A stretch of 55,049 nucleotides of DNA from Deltaproteobacteria bacterium (GCA_002683655.1 NYTS01000058.1:2524-57572), one strand, 5' to 3'. Positions 44,273 through 54,062 are shown, numbered from the stretch's first letter. A program made the numbers and translations. Notes: a model not told the origin generated them from the letters alone.

Positions 44273-44410
44273 ATGGTGGCTTTTTTGAAGAATTACGTAG
44301 AAGTCCTGAAGAATATGCACGAGCATCATCGGCTCTACTTCTTCATTCACGCGTTCATGTTGATCTCAGCTTTTTTGGTGTTTCTAATCGTTATACTCAG
44401 CATTTTTTGA
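44273..44410 (+). CDS. Small membrane protein, 45 residues
   Basis: An ATG at 44273 opens a 45-codon frame ending at TGA 44408-44410, in the gap between two minus-strand genes. AGGA lies 6 bases before the start, a good ribosome site. The first 21 residues are amphipathic and basic (MVAFLKNYVEVLKNMHEHHR), and the rest is one hydrophobic helix from LYFFIH to the end, without a charged residue. This layout (short basic cytoplasmic head and one membrane helix) is typical of bacterial micro-proteins that bind larger membrane complexes. I do not recognise a family. Confidence 0.55.
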   Translation: MVAFLKNYVEVLKNMHEHHRLYFFIHAFMLISAFLVFLIVILSIF

Positions 44411-44479
44411 AAAACTTTTCCCCTTTTATGTTTCTGAATAAATATATATAGATTCATAAGAATTTTTGCGAGCCTCGTT

Positions 44480-45460
44480 TTAGTAGTGCAACCAGTCAAA
44501 AAGGCCTGAATAAAATCTTTGAATCCTCAAGAAACCCCAAGTCATCAGAACAGCTCCGACGGGTGCCAACCCCAGCAAATAGGGAACAGATTGCAGTTGC
44601 ACAGAGCGTAACCCCCAAAACCAGCAGATCAATCCTAGAATCACTAGTAAGCCCCAACCACAAAGCCTCAACTCCCAGAGGCGTGGCATCTCAGGTAACT
44701 TCTTATTCCTGCGGAAGTAAGCCCTCTGTTGGGGAACTTTCAAAAAATCGAAATAGAGCCAATAAGCTATCAATGCCACGGGCCCAAAGATCCCCAGACT
44801 ATCGCTGATCCAATGATGAGCCGTCATTGAGCGAGCTACTGCCATACCCACCGCAAGCAGAATGCAGCCTATTGCCCAACAGATCGCTAACTTTGGCTTT
44901 CGGTACTTAAAGTCTGTCAGCCAAATTAAAGACAGGAGCATCGGCACAAGAACGACGGCAGTGTGCCCACTGGGGAAACTTCCCCTATAGATTCCTTCCG
45001 CAATGTAGTGGGGTCCAAAATCATACCATTCACTAAACGGCCATTGCTTGTCCCAAACAAGATTTGGGCGAGCCCTGCCGATGATCCATTTAAGGCAGTG
45101 AACATAACCCAATCCACCGGCAAGGGTGGTGGTAATGATGTACCCCAAAAAGGGACGCCACTCCTGCAGGCGTTGTGTTGCGTTGGATTTCCAAGCTCTG
45201 AAATAGAGTAAGAAACTAGCTAGGACAAACAGAATGGCGGGATCACTTCCTCCCGGCAAAGAGCCCTCAAAGAGGGTACGGCCCATCCATTCTCCGAAAA
45301 GATCCGACCGATTTTCTCTCAACCACCTAGTCCACTCCTGATCAAACTGACCCAGGTAGCTCAGCCATGTTAGACTGAGCAATGTCAACAGAAGATAAAA
45401 TTTATATTTCTGCCAGAATAGTTCAGCAGAATTAGGTGGTGGAAGAGGAGAGAGTGGCAC
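44480..45460 (-). CDS. PAP2-family membrane phosphatase (second copy)
   Basis: 326-residue integral membrane phosphatase-like protein. Motifs are K124-x6-R131-P132, PSGH (163-166) and R210-x5-H216-xxx-D220. As in the other PAP2 protein of the window, Ala replaces Ser before the Arg of the third motif. Membrane helices are seen near 22-38, 75-88, 103-122, 168-183, 192-210, 222-238 and two more in 265-315, so the C-terminal extension is membrane-embedded, unlike the soluble tail of the 16058 protein. Candidates for the substrate are undecaprenyl diphosphate, phosphatidylglycerophosphate or lipid A phosphates. It starts 12 bases after the stop of the next gene and may share its transcript. Confidence 0.82.
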   Translation of the reverse strand: MPLSPLPPPNSAELFWQKYKFYLLLTLLSLTWLSYLGQFDQEWTRWLRENRSDLFGEWMGRTLFEGSLPGGSDPAILFVLASFLLYFRAWKSNATQRLQEWRPFLGYIITTTLAGGLGYVHCLKWIIGRARPNLVWDKQWPFSEWYDFGPHYIAEGIYRGSFPSGHTAVVLVPMLLSLIWLTDFKYRKPKLAICWAIGCILLAVGMAVARSMTAHHWISDSLGIFGPVALIAYWLYFDFLKVPQQRAYFRRNKKLPEMPRLWELRLCGWGLLVILGLICWFWGLRSVQLQSVPYLLGLAPVGAVLMTWGFLRIQRFYSGLFDWLHY

Positions 45461-45472
45461 GAATCCGGATGA

Positions 45473-46342
45473 TTATTTTGAATCTTGTAACAACTTGATC
45501 AAACTAGACGTATCCCAGCGCCCTCCACCCAATGCTTGAACGCCAGAGTAAAATTGATCGATCATCGCGGTTCCAGGCAACTGAGCACCGTTTTGCCGGG
45601 CCTCATTGAGCACAATTCCAAGATCCTTACGCATCCAATCCACAGCAAAGCCAAATTCGAATTCATCGGCTACCATGGTCTTGTGCCGGTTTTCCATCTG
45701 CCACGATTGTGCGGCTCCTTTTGAAATCACCTCAATCACAGATAAAGGATCTAGTCCGGCTCGTTGGGCAAAATGAATGGCTTCTGCCAAGGACTGAACT
45801 ACCCCCGCAACGCAGATTTGATTGACCATCTTTGTTAGTTGACCAGAGCCAACTTCTCCAAGTCGTTTGACAGAACGAGCGTAGGCTTGAATCACAGGCT
45901 CTGCTCTATCATAGTTTGCCTGATCTCCACCACACATCACAGTCAGAATTCCGTTTTCAGCGCCACTTTGACCCCCAGAAATTGGGGCATCCACAAATCC
46001 GACACCCAAGGAAGCTCCAACACTCGCAAGTTCCCTCGCAACAATTGCTGAAGTGGTCGTGTGATCAACCAGTAAGGTTCCTCTTTCCATACCACGGAAG
46101 GCGCCCTGCTCTCCATTTACGACCTGACGGAGGTCATCGTCATTGCCGACACAGGTAAACACAATTTTAGCACCTTTTGCAGCTTCTGATGGAGTACTAG
46201 CACTAGTTCCACCATGTTGCTGAACCCACTTTGCGGCTTTTTCTGCTGTACGATTATAAACACATACCTCGTGACCAGCTTTTACCAGATAACCAGCCAT
46301 CGGGTAGCCCATCACGCCCAATCCCAAAAAACTTACTTTCAT
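45473..46342 (-). CDS. Beta-hydroxyacid dehydrogenase (HIBADH/GarR family)
   Basis: NAD(P)-dependent dehydrogenase related to 3-hydroxyisobutyrate dehydrogenase and tartronate semialdehyde reductase. I use the ATG at 46342 (289 residues), with GGAG 7 bases before it, instead of a frame starting 21 codons upstream. The N-terminal Rossmann motif is FLGLGVMGYPMA and YNRT follows strand 2. The substrate motif DAPISGGQSGAENG is near residue 118 and the catalytic lysine is in GQLTKMVNQI near 171. Substrate (3-hydroxyisobutyrate, tartronate semialdehyde, succinic semialdehyde or others) cannot be set by eye. It lies between priA and the PAP2 gene. Confidence 0.88.
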   Translation of the reverse strand: MKVSFLGLGVMGYPMAGYLVKAGHEVCVYNRTAEKAAKWVQQHGGTSASTPSEAAKGAKIVFTCVGNDDDLRQVVNGEQGAFRGMERGTLLVDHTTTSAIVARELASVGASLGVGFVDAPISGGQSGAENGILTVMCGGDQANYDRAEPVIQAYARSVKRLGEVGSGQLTKMVNQICVAGVVQSLAEAIHFAQRAGLDPLSVIEVISKGAAQSWQMENRHKTMVADEFEFGFAVDWMRKDLGIVLNEARQNGAQLPGTAMIDQFYSGVQALGGGRWDTSSLIKLLQDSK

Positions 46343-46413
46343 CTCATACTCCGTATTTGTTTGGCAATACTCCCCCACCACGAATGCGAGATGGACCGAA
46401 TTCATTCATCTTG

Positions 46414-48825
46414 TCACATCAACTGTTGTGGGTCGATATCAAGAATAATGTTTTCTTCTCGACTACAGATCAAGGGTTCTGGACCGAGAAGTGACTTTTC
46501 AAAAATTTTTCGAATCAATCCTGCAGAGGAAGCCTTAATCAATACCTGCCATCGGAAGCGATGGTTGATGCGTCGAATCGGGGCTTCAGCTGGTCCCTGA
46601 CAGATTACTTGCCCTTGACCGTTTGATCTTAAATTTTGCCGAAGAGACAAGGCAAGATCCTTTGCTCGATGCTCATCACGAGAAATACAGAGCACACTTG
46701 CCAGGCTCATAAATGGCGGCTGCCTGAATCTTTCTCGTAGTGGTAACTCCTGATTCACAAAAGATTCATAATCTTGAAGTTGAGCAGTTCGCAAACTGTG
46801 ATGATGTGGATTGTTTGTCTGAATCAACACCCGGCCTGGCTTTTCTCCACGCCCAGCTCTGCCAGCAACTTGAGTGAGTAGTTGGAAAGTCCTCTCTGCT
46901 GAGCGAAAATCTGGCAAATTCAACCCCAAATCGGCCAAAAGCACTCCCACCAAAGTTACATTCGGGAAGTCATGTCCCTTGGTAACCAGTTGAGTACCAA
47001 TGACGATGTCGACTTCATGTCTGTGAATCTTCTGCTGCATTTCACTTAAAGCATGCTTTCCGTGGAGTGTATCACGATCCATCCTGAGCAGCCGGGCTTC
47101 AGGGAAAACGACACGAAGATCTTGCTCAATCTGTTCTGTACCTGTTCCCAACAATCGCATGGCCGTCTGCGTTCCACAATTAGGACAGATTTTCAGAAAC
47201 GCTTGAGTGTAATCACATTGGTGGCAGCGAAGTTTTTCGCTGCTCTGATGATACACCAAGCTCAAACTACAGGCATCGCAATTGATAGTATTCTCACATT
47301 CTGGACACTGAACGACTGGAGCATATCCTCTACGATTCAGAAAGATAATTGCCTGTTCTTTTTTCTGAAGGCAGATCCGTAGAGCCTTAACGAGCTCCTT
47401 CGTAAAGAAATAGCAACCAGACTGGCGAGGCTGTTGGCGCAAATCTAGAAGCTCAACCTCAGGAAGCTTTGCTCCAGTCAGTGCTCTGGATGGTAGTTCT
47501 AGCAGATGGTACTTTCCTGTCCTGCTGTTTTGCCATGATTCAATAGACGGAGTCGCCGAACCCAAAATGACTGTTGTTTTTTCCTGGAACGCACGATAAA
47601 CAGCGACATCACGACCTTGATAACGTGGTGACTCACCTTGTTTGTAAGATTGGTCGTGCTCTTCATCGATGACCACTAGCCCAAGTTTCTGCAAAGGCGC
47701 AAAAATCGCGCTACGAGCACCAATTGCGATTTTGGCTTTTCCCAATTGAATACGTGACCATTCATCAAATCGTTCTCCCTCATCCATTCCACTGTGAAGA
47801 ACAGCCACAAGATCTCCGAATCTTTCGCGAAAGCGATTTACCAATTGTGGCGTTAGGGAAATTTCAGGAACAAGCACCAAGGCTGTCTTCTCAAGTTCAA
47901 TGCATTTTCTAACGGCATGGAGGTAGACCTCTGTCTTCCCACTTCCCGTCACACCATGCAGAAGAAAGGCTTTATATTTTTTGGTATCCAGACTTTGTTC
48001 AATCAGTGTCCAAACATTTTGCTGATCCTCAGAAAGTTTTTGAAAGCCCGTAGGTGCTGGAAGACCTTGTGGCAAAAATCTCCTGAAAACTCGTTCTTCA
48101 AAAGTTTCGACAACTTGCTCCTCGACCAGTTGCTTTAATAAAGAAGCTGGAGCTTTGATTTCATCTCGCAGGTTGAGCCAAGATACCGAGTCACACTCTA
48201 GCAATATTTCTAGTAAGCGTTGACGTTTAGTTTTATTACGTCTTGATTTGCCAAGCTTATCAGAAGGAGTGTTTTTCAGCCTGACCCAGCGTTCTGTCTT
48301 AATCTTTGCTCGTTGCTGCACAAGATGACGCTGCACTTTCAGCACTCCGCCATCGAGCCAAGACTGTCGGAGTTCTTCATCGGTTGTGGACGGGTTCATT
48401 TCCTTCCATTCCTGGTCTGTCCAGCGCTCTCTCTGTAGCAGACCAGAAAATTTTTCTGGTAGCTTTGAGTTCTGGTCTGGTCTTGAGGGTCCCCAGGAAT
48501 ATTCACTTTGCAAATGAACTCCTAACCCCCCTGGCAAAGCAGCCTGCAAGACCTCTCCCCACCCACAGAAATAGTATTCTGCAACCCATTTGGTCAGCTC
48601 CAAGAGTTCGCTGTTGATGATCGGATGCTCATCCAGCAACGCTAAGACCTGTCGGACACTGTCAAATTCAGTTTTTTCTTTGATCCCAACAATCAAACCA
48701 CACTTTTTTTGACGTCGAAAAGGGACCAAAACCCGTTGTCCTAACTTGGGCCTATTCCATCCAGCAGGCCACTGATAATCAAAGACTTGGCGAAGAGGAA
48801 TTACGAGAGCAATTTCTACGATCAC
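46414..48825 (-). CDS. priA: Primosomal replication restart helicase
   Basis: Superfamily 2 3'-5' helicase that reloads the replisome at stalled forks. 803 residues. The N-terminal DNA-binding region begins with VEIALVIPLRQVFDY. Walker A is HGVTGSGKTEVYL near 290, VLVPEISLTPQL follows, and the DEAH-type box is VIDEEHDQSYKQ. The zinc module is a row of paired cysteines (CPECENTINCDAC, CHQC, CPNC) near 510-550. GTGTEQIEQDL and QVAGRAGRGEKPGRV follow in the helicase C-terminal lobe. Length and motif order are normal (E. coli 732; longer versions are common). Confidence 0.95.
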   Translation of the reverse strand: MIVEIALVIPLRQVFDYQWPAGWNRPKLGQRVLVPFRRQKKCGLIVGIKEKTEFDSVRQVLALLDEHPIINSELLELTKWVAEYYFCGWGEVLQAALPGGLGVHLQSEYSWGPSRPDQNSKLPEKFSGLLQRERWTDQEWKEMNPSTTDEELRQSWLDGGVLKVQRHLVQQRAKIKTERWVRLKNTPSDKLGKSRRNKTKRQRLLEILLECDSVSWLNLRDEIKAPASLLKQLVEEQVVETFEERVFRRFLPQGLPAPTGFQKLSEDQQNVWTLIEQSLDTKKYKAFLLHGVTGSGKTEVYLHAVRKCIELEKTALVLVPEISLTPQLVNRFRERFGDLVAVLHSGMDEGERFDEWSRIQLGKAKIAIGARSAIFAPLQKLGLVVIDEEHDQSYKQGESPRYQGRDVAVYRAFQEKTTVILGSATPSIESWQNSRTGKYHLLELPSRALTGAKLPEVELLDLRQQPRQSGCYFFTKELVKALRICLQKKEQAIIFLNRRGYAPVVQCPECENTINCDACSLSLVYHQSSEKLRCHQCDYTQAFLKICPNCGTQTAMRLLGTGTEQIEQDLRVVFPEARLLRMDRDTLHGKHALSEMQQKIHRHEVDIVIGTQLVTKGHDFPNVTLVGVLLADLGLNLPDFRSAERTFQLLTQVAGRAGRGEKPGRVLIQTNNPHHHSLRTAQLQDYESFVNQELPLRERFRQPPFMSLASVLCISRDEHRAKDLALSLRQNLRSNGQGQVICQGPAEAPIRRINHRFRWQVLIKASSAGLIRKIFEKSLLGPEPLICSREENIILDIDPQQLM

Positions 48826-48993
48826 GAGGCTAAACTCTCATAAGATTGTGAAATTGGAGATTGAAACTTCCCATGGAATGAACGATTGCAAGCAGTGAAT
48901 GAAAAAATACTACCTATTTTGAGGCTTGAGACTTTCCAAAAGCAAGTGTTCATCCTTACTATCAATTTTTGAAAAGAAGATCAGGAGATACGC

Positions 48994-50439
48994 ATGAGCC
49001 AGCACTTCAACCTACAAATCCCCGGAGCACAAAGCGATGATGGCCAAATTGAGGTTACCGCTCCCTATGATGGAACTTTGATTGCCACCGTAACTGCAGC
49101 TGATGCTGATGCAGTAGAGTTAGCACTTTCCACCGCAGATCGATTGTACCAAGATCGAGATCTTTGGCTGAAGCCCGGCAAACGTATGGAAATACTTAAA
49201 AAAACTGCTTCCATCATGTCTGAAAGAGCAGAGGAATTAGCTTTGGAAGCTGCTCGGGAAGGAGGCAAACCTTTAATTGACTCAAGGGCAGAGGTAACTA
49301 GGGCAATTGATGGTGTGAGAAACTGCATTGAGGTTTTGAGAACTCAGGCAGGGGAGGAAATCCCAATGAATCTCAATCCAGCGTCAGAAGGCAAGTTCGC
49401 TGTAACGAGACACGAACCAATTGGTATCGTCGTAGCAGTCAGTGCCTTCAATCATCCACTGAACTTGATTGTACATCAGGTCGGACCTGCTGTAGCAACA
49501 GGATGTCCAGTGATCATAAAACCTGCAGAGGACACACCCCTTTCCTGCTTCCGTTTCATCAACATCCTTCGGGAGGCAGGGTTACCTGAAGAATGGTGCC
49601 AATCACTGATCGTTAATAATTTAGAAAATGCCACAAAATTGGTCACTGATTCCCGTGTGGCCTTCTTCTCCTTTATTGGTAGCGCCCGTGTAGGCTGGTC
49701 ACTACGATCTCAAGTTGCTCCGGGAACACGTTGCGCTCTTGAACATGGGGGTGCTGCTCCAGTTGTAGTTGCTGCTGATGCAGATTTAGAGCGATTGGTA
49801 CCCTCACTCACAAAGGGAGGGTTCTACCACGCTGGGCAAGTGTGCGTATCAGTACAAAGAGTATTTGCTGATATCAGTATTGCTAGAGAAGTGGCCCAAA
49901 AAATAGCGGAAAAAGCCAAAAATTTGATTGTTGGAGACCCCACAGATGCCTCCACCGAAGTAGGCCCACTGATTCGACATCGAGAGACCGATAGGATAGA
50001 GGCTTGGGTCAAAGAGGCAGTAGCCGCTGGTGCAGAGTTGCTCTGTGGAGGGAAGCGGATTTCAGAATCATGTTTCGAAGCCACGGTCCTGCTGAATCCT
50101 CCAAGTGACTGCAAAGTGAGCCAGGAAGAAATCTTTGGGCCAGTAGTCTGCGTCTACAGCGTTGAGAATGTAAATGCTGCAATCGCTAGGGCTAATGACG
50201 TTCCCTTTTCCTTTCAGGCCTCTGTCTTTACTGGAAGCATTGACATTGCAATGCGTGCCTACAGACGTCTCAATGCATCTGTGGTAATGGTCAATGAGCA
50301 TACCGCATTTCGAGTGGACTGGATGCCATTTGCAGGCTTGAAACAATCTGGCTTGGCAGTCGGGGGGATCCCCTTCACAATGCACGATATGCAGGTGCGC
50401 AAAATGTTAGTACTCCACTCAGAAGAGCTACGTCTGTGA
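48994..50439 (+). CDS. NAD(P)-dependent aldehyde dehydrogenase
   Basis: 481-residue ALDH superfamily enzyme that oxidises an aldehyde to an acid. The cofactor region shows VSAFNHPLNL and IIKPAEDTP; the general base Glu is in ALEHGGAAPV near 250 and the nucleophile Cys in YHAGQVCVSVQR near 284. EEIFGPVV and a C-terminal PFAGLKQSGL complete the fold. It resembles lactaldehyde/phosphonoacetaldehyde-type ALDHs more than betaine or succinic semialdehyde types, but I cannot fix the substrate. GGAG stands 7 bases before the ATG. It heads a plus-strand run with an SDR, larB, larC, larE and an aldo/keto reductase, so the substrate is probably related to a hydroxy-acid or sugar pathway. Confidence 0.9.
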   Translation: MSQHFNLQIPGAQSDDGQIEVTAPYDGTLIATVTAADADAVELALSTADRLYQDRDLWLKPGKRMEILKKTASIMSERAEELALEAAREGGKPLIDSRAEVTRAIDGVRNCIEVLRTQAGEEIPMNLNPASEGKFAVTRHEPIGIVVAVSAFNHPLNLIVHQVGPAVATGCPVIIKPAEDTPLSCFRFINILREAGLPEEWCQSLIVNNLENATKLVTDSRVAFFSFIGSARVGWSLRSQVAPGTRCALEHGGAAPVVVAADADLERLVPSLTKGGFYHAGQVCVSVQRVFADISIAREVAQKIAEKAKNLIVGDPTDASTEVGPLIRHRETDRIEAWVKEAVAAGAELLCGGKRISESCFEATVLLNPPSDCKVSQEEIFGPVVCVYSVENVNAAIARANDVPFSFQASVFTGSIDIAMRAYRRLNASVVMVNEHTAFRVDWMPFAGLKQSGLAVGGIPFTMHDMQVRKMLVLHSEELRL

Positions 50440-50484
50440 CCTTTTTGATTTATTATTATAATTTTTCATAGTTATTGACTGCCT

Positions 50485-51252
50485 ATGAACTCTTCATTGT
50501 TTTCACTTGAAAACCAAATTGTGTTGATTACTGGATCAAGCCGAGGACTTGGTTGGTCGATGGCCAAGGCAGTTGCGGAAGCTGGAGCCAGTGTCCTGCT
50601 GCATGGCCGAGATGAGAACTTGCTCAAGGAACGTCAGCAGCATCTTCAGGAGCTAGGTCATAATGCCGAACACTATATTTTTGATGTCGCCAATGACGAG
50701 GAGGTGCTTGCCGCTTTTGGAAAAATTCGGGAACAGCACGGTAAATTGGACGGCTTGATCAATAATGCCGGCATTCAACATCGCCGCCCACTCACCGAGT
50801 TTGAATTAGAAGATTTTGATCGAGTGTTGGATGTGAACCTTCGGGCGAGCTGGTTACTTTCTCGGGAAGCTGTCCGCTTGATGCAAGGTCAAGGGTCTGG
50901 ATCTATTGTCAATATTGCATCGATCATGGGCCCCCAAGCTCGTAAGACAATCTCCGCCTACACCACCAGCAAAGCTGGAGTGGTCGGCTTGACCAAGGCC
51001 CTAGCCGTTGAATTGGGACCACAGGGCATTCGCTGTAACGGCATCGCCCCAGGCTTCTTTGCCACAGAGATGAATACCGCTCTTGTCAATGATTCCGAAT
51101 TCACAGCCTTTGTTTCTGGAAGAACCCCAATGCAGCGCTGGGGTGATCCCGATGAACTCGGTGGAGCCGCTGTCTTCCTGCTCTCCAAGGCGGCTTCTTA
51201 TGTAAATGGGAATGTGATCTTTGTAGATGGAGGATTGGCTTGCCAAGTCTAA
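50485..51252 (+). CDS. Short-chain dehydrogenase/reductase, gluconate 5-dehydrogenase-like
   Basis: Classical SDR of 255 residues. The cofactor motif is TGSSRGLGWSMA near residue 16 and the NNAG motif is LINNAGIQHRRP near 90. The catalytic Ser is in IVNIASIMGP and Tyr/Lys in SAYTTSKAG near 155. LALSKAASYVNG-type ending and VDGGLA are standard. The NNAGIQ-HRRPL segment is seen in gluconate 5-dehydrogenases (IdnO) and 2-deoxygluconate dehydrogenases, so a sugar-acid substrate is plausible. It lies 45 bases after the ALDH gene and 37 before larB. Confidence 0.88.
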   Translation: MNSSLFSLENQIVLITGSSRGLGWSMAKAVAEAGASVLLHGRDENLLKERQQHLQELGHNAEHYIFDVANDEEVLAAFGKIREQHGKLDGLINNAGIQHRRPLTEFELEDFDRVLDVNLRASWLLSREAVRLMQGQGSGSIVNIASIMGPQARKTISAYTTSKAGVVGLTKALAVELGPQGIRCNGIAPGFFATEMNTALVNDSEFTAFVSGRTPMQRWGDPDELGGAAVFLLSKAASYVNGNVIFVDGGLACQV

Positions 51253-51289
51253 GAGATCTTGCAGAAAAAAACTTTTCGAAGAGTTCAGA

Positions 51290-52042
51290 ATGAATTCTTC
51301 ACAACTACTACAACTGCTTGAATCTATTGCAGAGGGAAGCCAATCTCCGGACTCTGCCCTGGAAAAACTAAGAACCTTTCAGGTGGAGAATTTGGGCTTT
51401 GCAGAAGTGGACCATCATCGACAACTCCGCAATGATTTTTCTGAAGTTGTTTATTGTGAAGGCAAAACCCCCGAACAAGTTGCTGAGATCTTTACTGCAC
51501 TGAATCGTGAAACACCAAATGCCACACTGCTCGGAACCAGGGCTAACGATGCTCATTACAAAGCTGTTAAAAAAAGTCTCGAGGAATGTGGCTATTGTGA
51601 AGCCTCCAAGTGTCTGTATCTCGACCAAACTGAGGAGCATAAACTCAAGGGTGATATCTTGTTGGTCAGTGCGGGAACCACAGATCGTCCAGTCTTGCTA
51701 GAGGCCGCTCACACGGCCAGACTCACCGGAAGCAGAATCGAGGTGATGGAAGACTTGGGTGTTGCGGGTTTGCAGCGGATTGTGTCTAGACATGAGCGTT
51801 TGATGAAGGCTCGGGTGATTGTCGTTGCTGCAGGGATGGAAGCTGCTCTGCCAACAGTGGTAGCTGGACTAGTTTCCTGCCCAGTAATCGGAATTCCCAC
51901 CTCAGTTGGCTATGGAACCTCTTTTGGTGGCGTTACGGCTTTGTTGGGCATGCTCAACAGCTGTGCTTCTAACCTTTGCTGCGTAAATATTGATGCTGGC
52001 TTCCGGGCAGGATATCTAGCTAGTTTGATCAACAGGAACTGA
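51290..52042 (+). CDS. larB: Nickel-pincer nucleotide biosynthesis carboxylase/hydrolase LarB
   Basis: LarB carboxylates nicotinic acid adenine dinucleotide and hydrolyses the phosphoanhydride, starting the nickel-pincer nucleotide (NPN) cofactor of lactate racemase. I use the ATG at 51290 (250 residues); an in-frame start 21 codons upstream lies inside the SDR gene. The C-terminal PurE-like domain shows SAGTTDRPVLLEAAHTA near 125, VMEDLGVAGLQR, VVAAGMEAALPTVVAGL near 175 and TSVGYGTSFGGVTALLGMLN, then SCASN and VNIDAGF. The stop overlaps the larC start (TGATG). Confidence 0.92.
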   Translation: MNSSQLLQLLESIAEGSQSPDSALEKLRTFQVENLGFAEVDHHRQLRNDFSEVVYCEGKTPEQVAEIFTALNRETPNATLLGTRANDAHYKAVKKSLEECGYCEASKCLYLDQTEEHKLKGDILLVSAGTTDRPVLLEAAHTARLTGSRIEVMEDLGVAGLQRIVSRHERLMKARVIVVAAGMEAALPTVVAGLVSCPVIGIPTSVGYGTSFGGVTALLGMLNSCASNLCCVNIDAGFRAGYLASLINRN

Positions 52043-53220
52043 TGCATCTTCATCTTCACTCCACTTCAGGGATCAGCGGGGATATGCTCGTTGGGGGCTT
52101 CTTGGGATTGGGATTGCCCTTGGATTTCCTCCAGAAACAACTGGTAAAGTTGAATCTCGAAGGATGGGAAATTTCTCAGAAAAGTGTTGAAAAACTTGGG
52201 GTTTCAGCCATTCAGTTTGAGGTTGCATACGAGGAACAAAACCATCATCGACACCTGACAGACATTCTTGAAATTCTTGGCAAGTCGAAGCTTTCTCCAA
52301 AAGCCAAGTCCATCGCAGAAGATTTATTCCAATCATTGGGTCGCGCAGAATCATTTGTCCATCAAGTGCCAATTGAGGAGGTTCACTTTCACGAAGTTGG
52401 CGCTATCGATACCATCATTGACATTGTTGCTATCGCTATCGCCTTGGAATATTTTGAGATTGAGAGCGTCTCATCTAGTACTATTGTGGAAGGAGTGGGG
52501 AAAGTTAGATTTTCTCATGGAGAATGCGATCTCCCCGTTCCCGCTGTCAGGGAACTGTTAGGAGATATTCCCCTGCAAAGAATTCCTGTCTCGTCGGAGC
52601 TTGTTACTCCAACCGGTGCCGTTTTTCTCCAAAGATTTGTAGAATGTTTTTCAGATCTCTCTCCAATTCTGCAATCCAGAAAAGGAGTTGGCTGTGGAAC
52701 CAAGGATCTAACTCATCCCAATGTGTTGGAATTACAGCTAAGCAAGCAAAAGCTAATAGCCGAGGAGATCATAAGATTGGAAGCAAACGTTGATGACCTA
52801 AGTCCTCAACTTTTAGCTTCCTGTATAGAGAAAGCCCTAAGTGCTGGAGCGTTGGATGGTTGGGCTAGCCCAGTTTTTGGTAAAAAGGGTCGGATTGGAC
52901 AGCAATTGGTGCTGCTTTGCTTGGAGAAAGATCGAGATTTACTGCTGGAAATTCTTTTTAAAGAGTCGGGTAGTTTTGGGGTCCGTGTTCAACCTGTAAA
53001 ACGACTCAAGTTGGATTCAAAGCATGAAAACTTCTCCACAGAATGGGGAGATATTTCAATGAGATCAGGGTTTGTTGGTGAAAGGTGCTGGCAATGGAAA
53101 CCGGAGCATCGTGATATTATCAATGCCGCAGATCGGACTGGCCAACCTCCAGTGCTGATCGAGGCCCAGGTTCGTCAAGCCTGGGGGGCAAAGTTGTTGG
53201 CTTCTGGGGAACCAGAATGA
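52042..53220 (+). CDS. larC: Nickel insertion protein LarC (single reading frame)
   Basis: LarC inserts nickel into the pincer nucleotide in a CTP-dependent reaction. 392 residues in one uninterrupted frame; in Lactobacillus plantarum larC is split into larC1/larC2 joined by frameshifting, which is not needed here. The N-terminus has the family's SGISGDMLVGGFLGLG, then PIEEVHFHEVGAIDTIIDIV near 113 and ELVTPTGAVFLQRF. The LarC2 half has RLEANVDDLSPQLLA near 247 and VFGKKGRIGQQLVLLC near 275. His-rich sites early in the protein (MHLHLHS and NHHRHLTD) could bind metal. The stop overlaps the larE start (ATGA). Confidence 0.92.
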   Translation: MHLHLHSTSGISGDMLVGGFLGLGLPLDFLQKQLVKLNLEGWEISQKSVEKLGVSAIQFEVAYEEQNHHRHLTDILEILGKSKLSPKAKSIAEDLFQSLGRAESFVHQVPIEEVHFHEVGAIDTIIDIVAIAIALEYFEIESVSSSTIVEGVGKVRFSHGECDLPVPAVRELLGDIPLQRIPVSSELVTPTGAVFLQRFVECFSDLSPILQSRKGVGCGTKDLTHPNVLELQLSKQKLIAEEIIRLEANVDDLSPQLLASCIEKALSAGALDGWASPVFGKKGRIGQQLVLLCLEKDRDLLLEILFKESGSFGVRVQPVKRLKLDSKHENFSTEWGDISMRSGFVGERCWQWKPEHRDIINAADRTGQPPVLIEAQVRQAWGAKLLASGEPE

Positions 53221-54062
53221 CAGTGTTCCATGATTTGCAGCGACTCAATGCAGTCTTGGAAGTTACCACTCCTCGCCTGGTGGCTTGTAGCGGGGGAGTC
53301 GATAGTATGTTACTAGCGACACTGGCTCATCGGCAAAAACCTGATGAGACCATTGTTGTGCATGCTGTTGGACCCGCTGTACCTTCCGCAGCTTCTAAAC
53401 GAGTCAAACGTTGGGCACATCACGAGAAATGGCAACTTCAACTGGTCAATGCAGGTGAATTCGATGATCCCGAATACTTGGCAAATCCAGTGAACCGTTG
53501 CTTTCACTGCAAGAAAAATCTTTACCGCACATTGAGAGATATTCGAGAGCAGTTGGATTTATCCAGAGTTTTGCTTAGTGGTACCAATCTCGATGATCTC
53601 GATGATTTTCGACCCGGTTTAGAGGCTGCAAGACAGGCAGGAGTAAGACATCCCTTCGTGGAAGCATCCATCACAAAACCTCAACTTCGTGAAATCGCAC
53701 GTCAATCAGCACTACCATTCGCAGATTTACCTGCCGCCCCGTGTCTTGCGAGCCGGCTCTACACCGGAACAAGAGTTCAAGCAGACTTGCTTCAACTGAT
53801 TGATCAAACTGAAGAATGGATTCGGGAACAAACTGGCCTAGCTGTCGTTCGCTGTCGAGTCCACCAACAGGAAATGCTTGTGGAAGTTGAGAATCCGAGC
53901 CTTGTGGAGAAGCATCATAAGCTTGTCCACTACTTAAGAGCCAGAGTCCTGAAGGCTTCAAACCTAATCAATTCCGTAGTGATTGATCCAAAACCTTATC
54001 AACCAGGTCGAGCTTTTGTGAGAGGGCATCTCGCAGAAGATACCAATTCAACAGTAATCTAA
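53217..54062 (+). CDS. larE: Pincer nucleotide sulfurtransferase LarE
   Basis: ATP-dependent PP-loop enzyme that adds sulfur to make the pyridinium bis-thiocarboxylate of NPN. 281 residues. The PP-loop is CSGGVDSML (residues 24-32). A CxxC pair is C95-x-x-C98 in NRCFHCKK. C176 in PCLASR is at the position of the sacrificial cysteine of the L. plantarum enzyme (also numbered C176 as I recall). Another Cys is C213 (VVRCRVH). Some LarE proteins use a [4Fe-4S] cluster held by three cysteines in this part; only two are present here, so the sacrificial type seems more likely, though this is not certain. With larB and larC it completes cofactor synthesis. Confidence 0.92.
   Translation: MTVFHDLQRLNAVLEVTTPRLVACSGGVDSMLLATLAHRQKPDETIVVHAVGPAVPSAASKRVKRWAHHEKWQLQLVNAGEFDDPEYLANPVNRCFHCKKNLYRTLRDIREQLDLSRVLLSGTNLDDLDDFRPGLEAARQAGVRHPFVEASITKPQLREIARQSALPFADLPAAPCLASRLYTGTRVQADLLQLIDQTEEWIREQTGLAVVRCRVHQQEMLVEVENPSLVEKHHKLVHYLRARVLKASNLINSVVIDPKPYQPGRAFVRGHLAEDTNSTVI

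Noticed and set aside
52042-53220. Frameshifted larC1/larC2 as in lactobacilli
   Set aside because: The gene is a single uninterrupted frame containing both halves.
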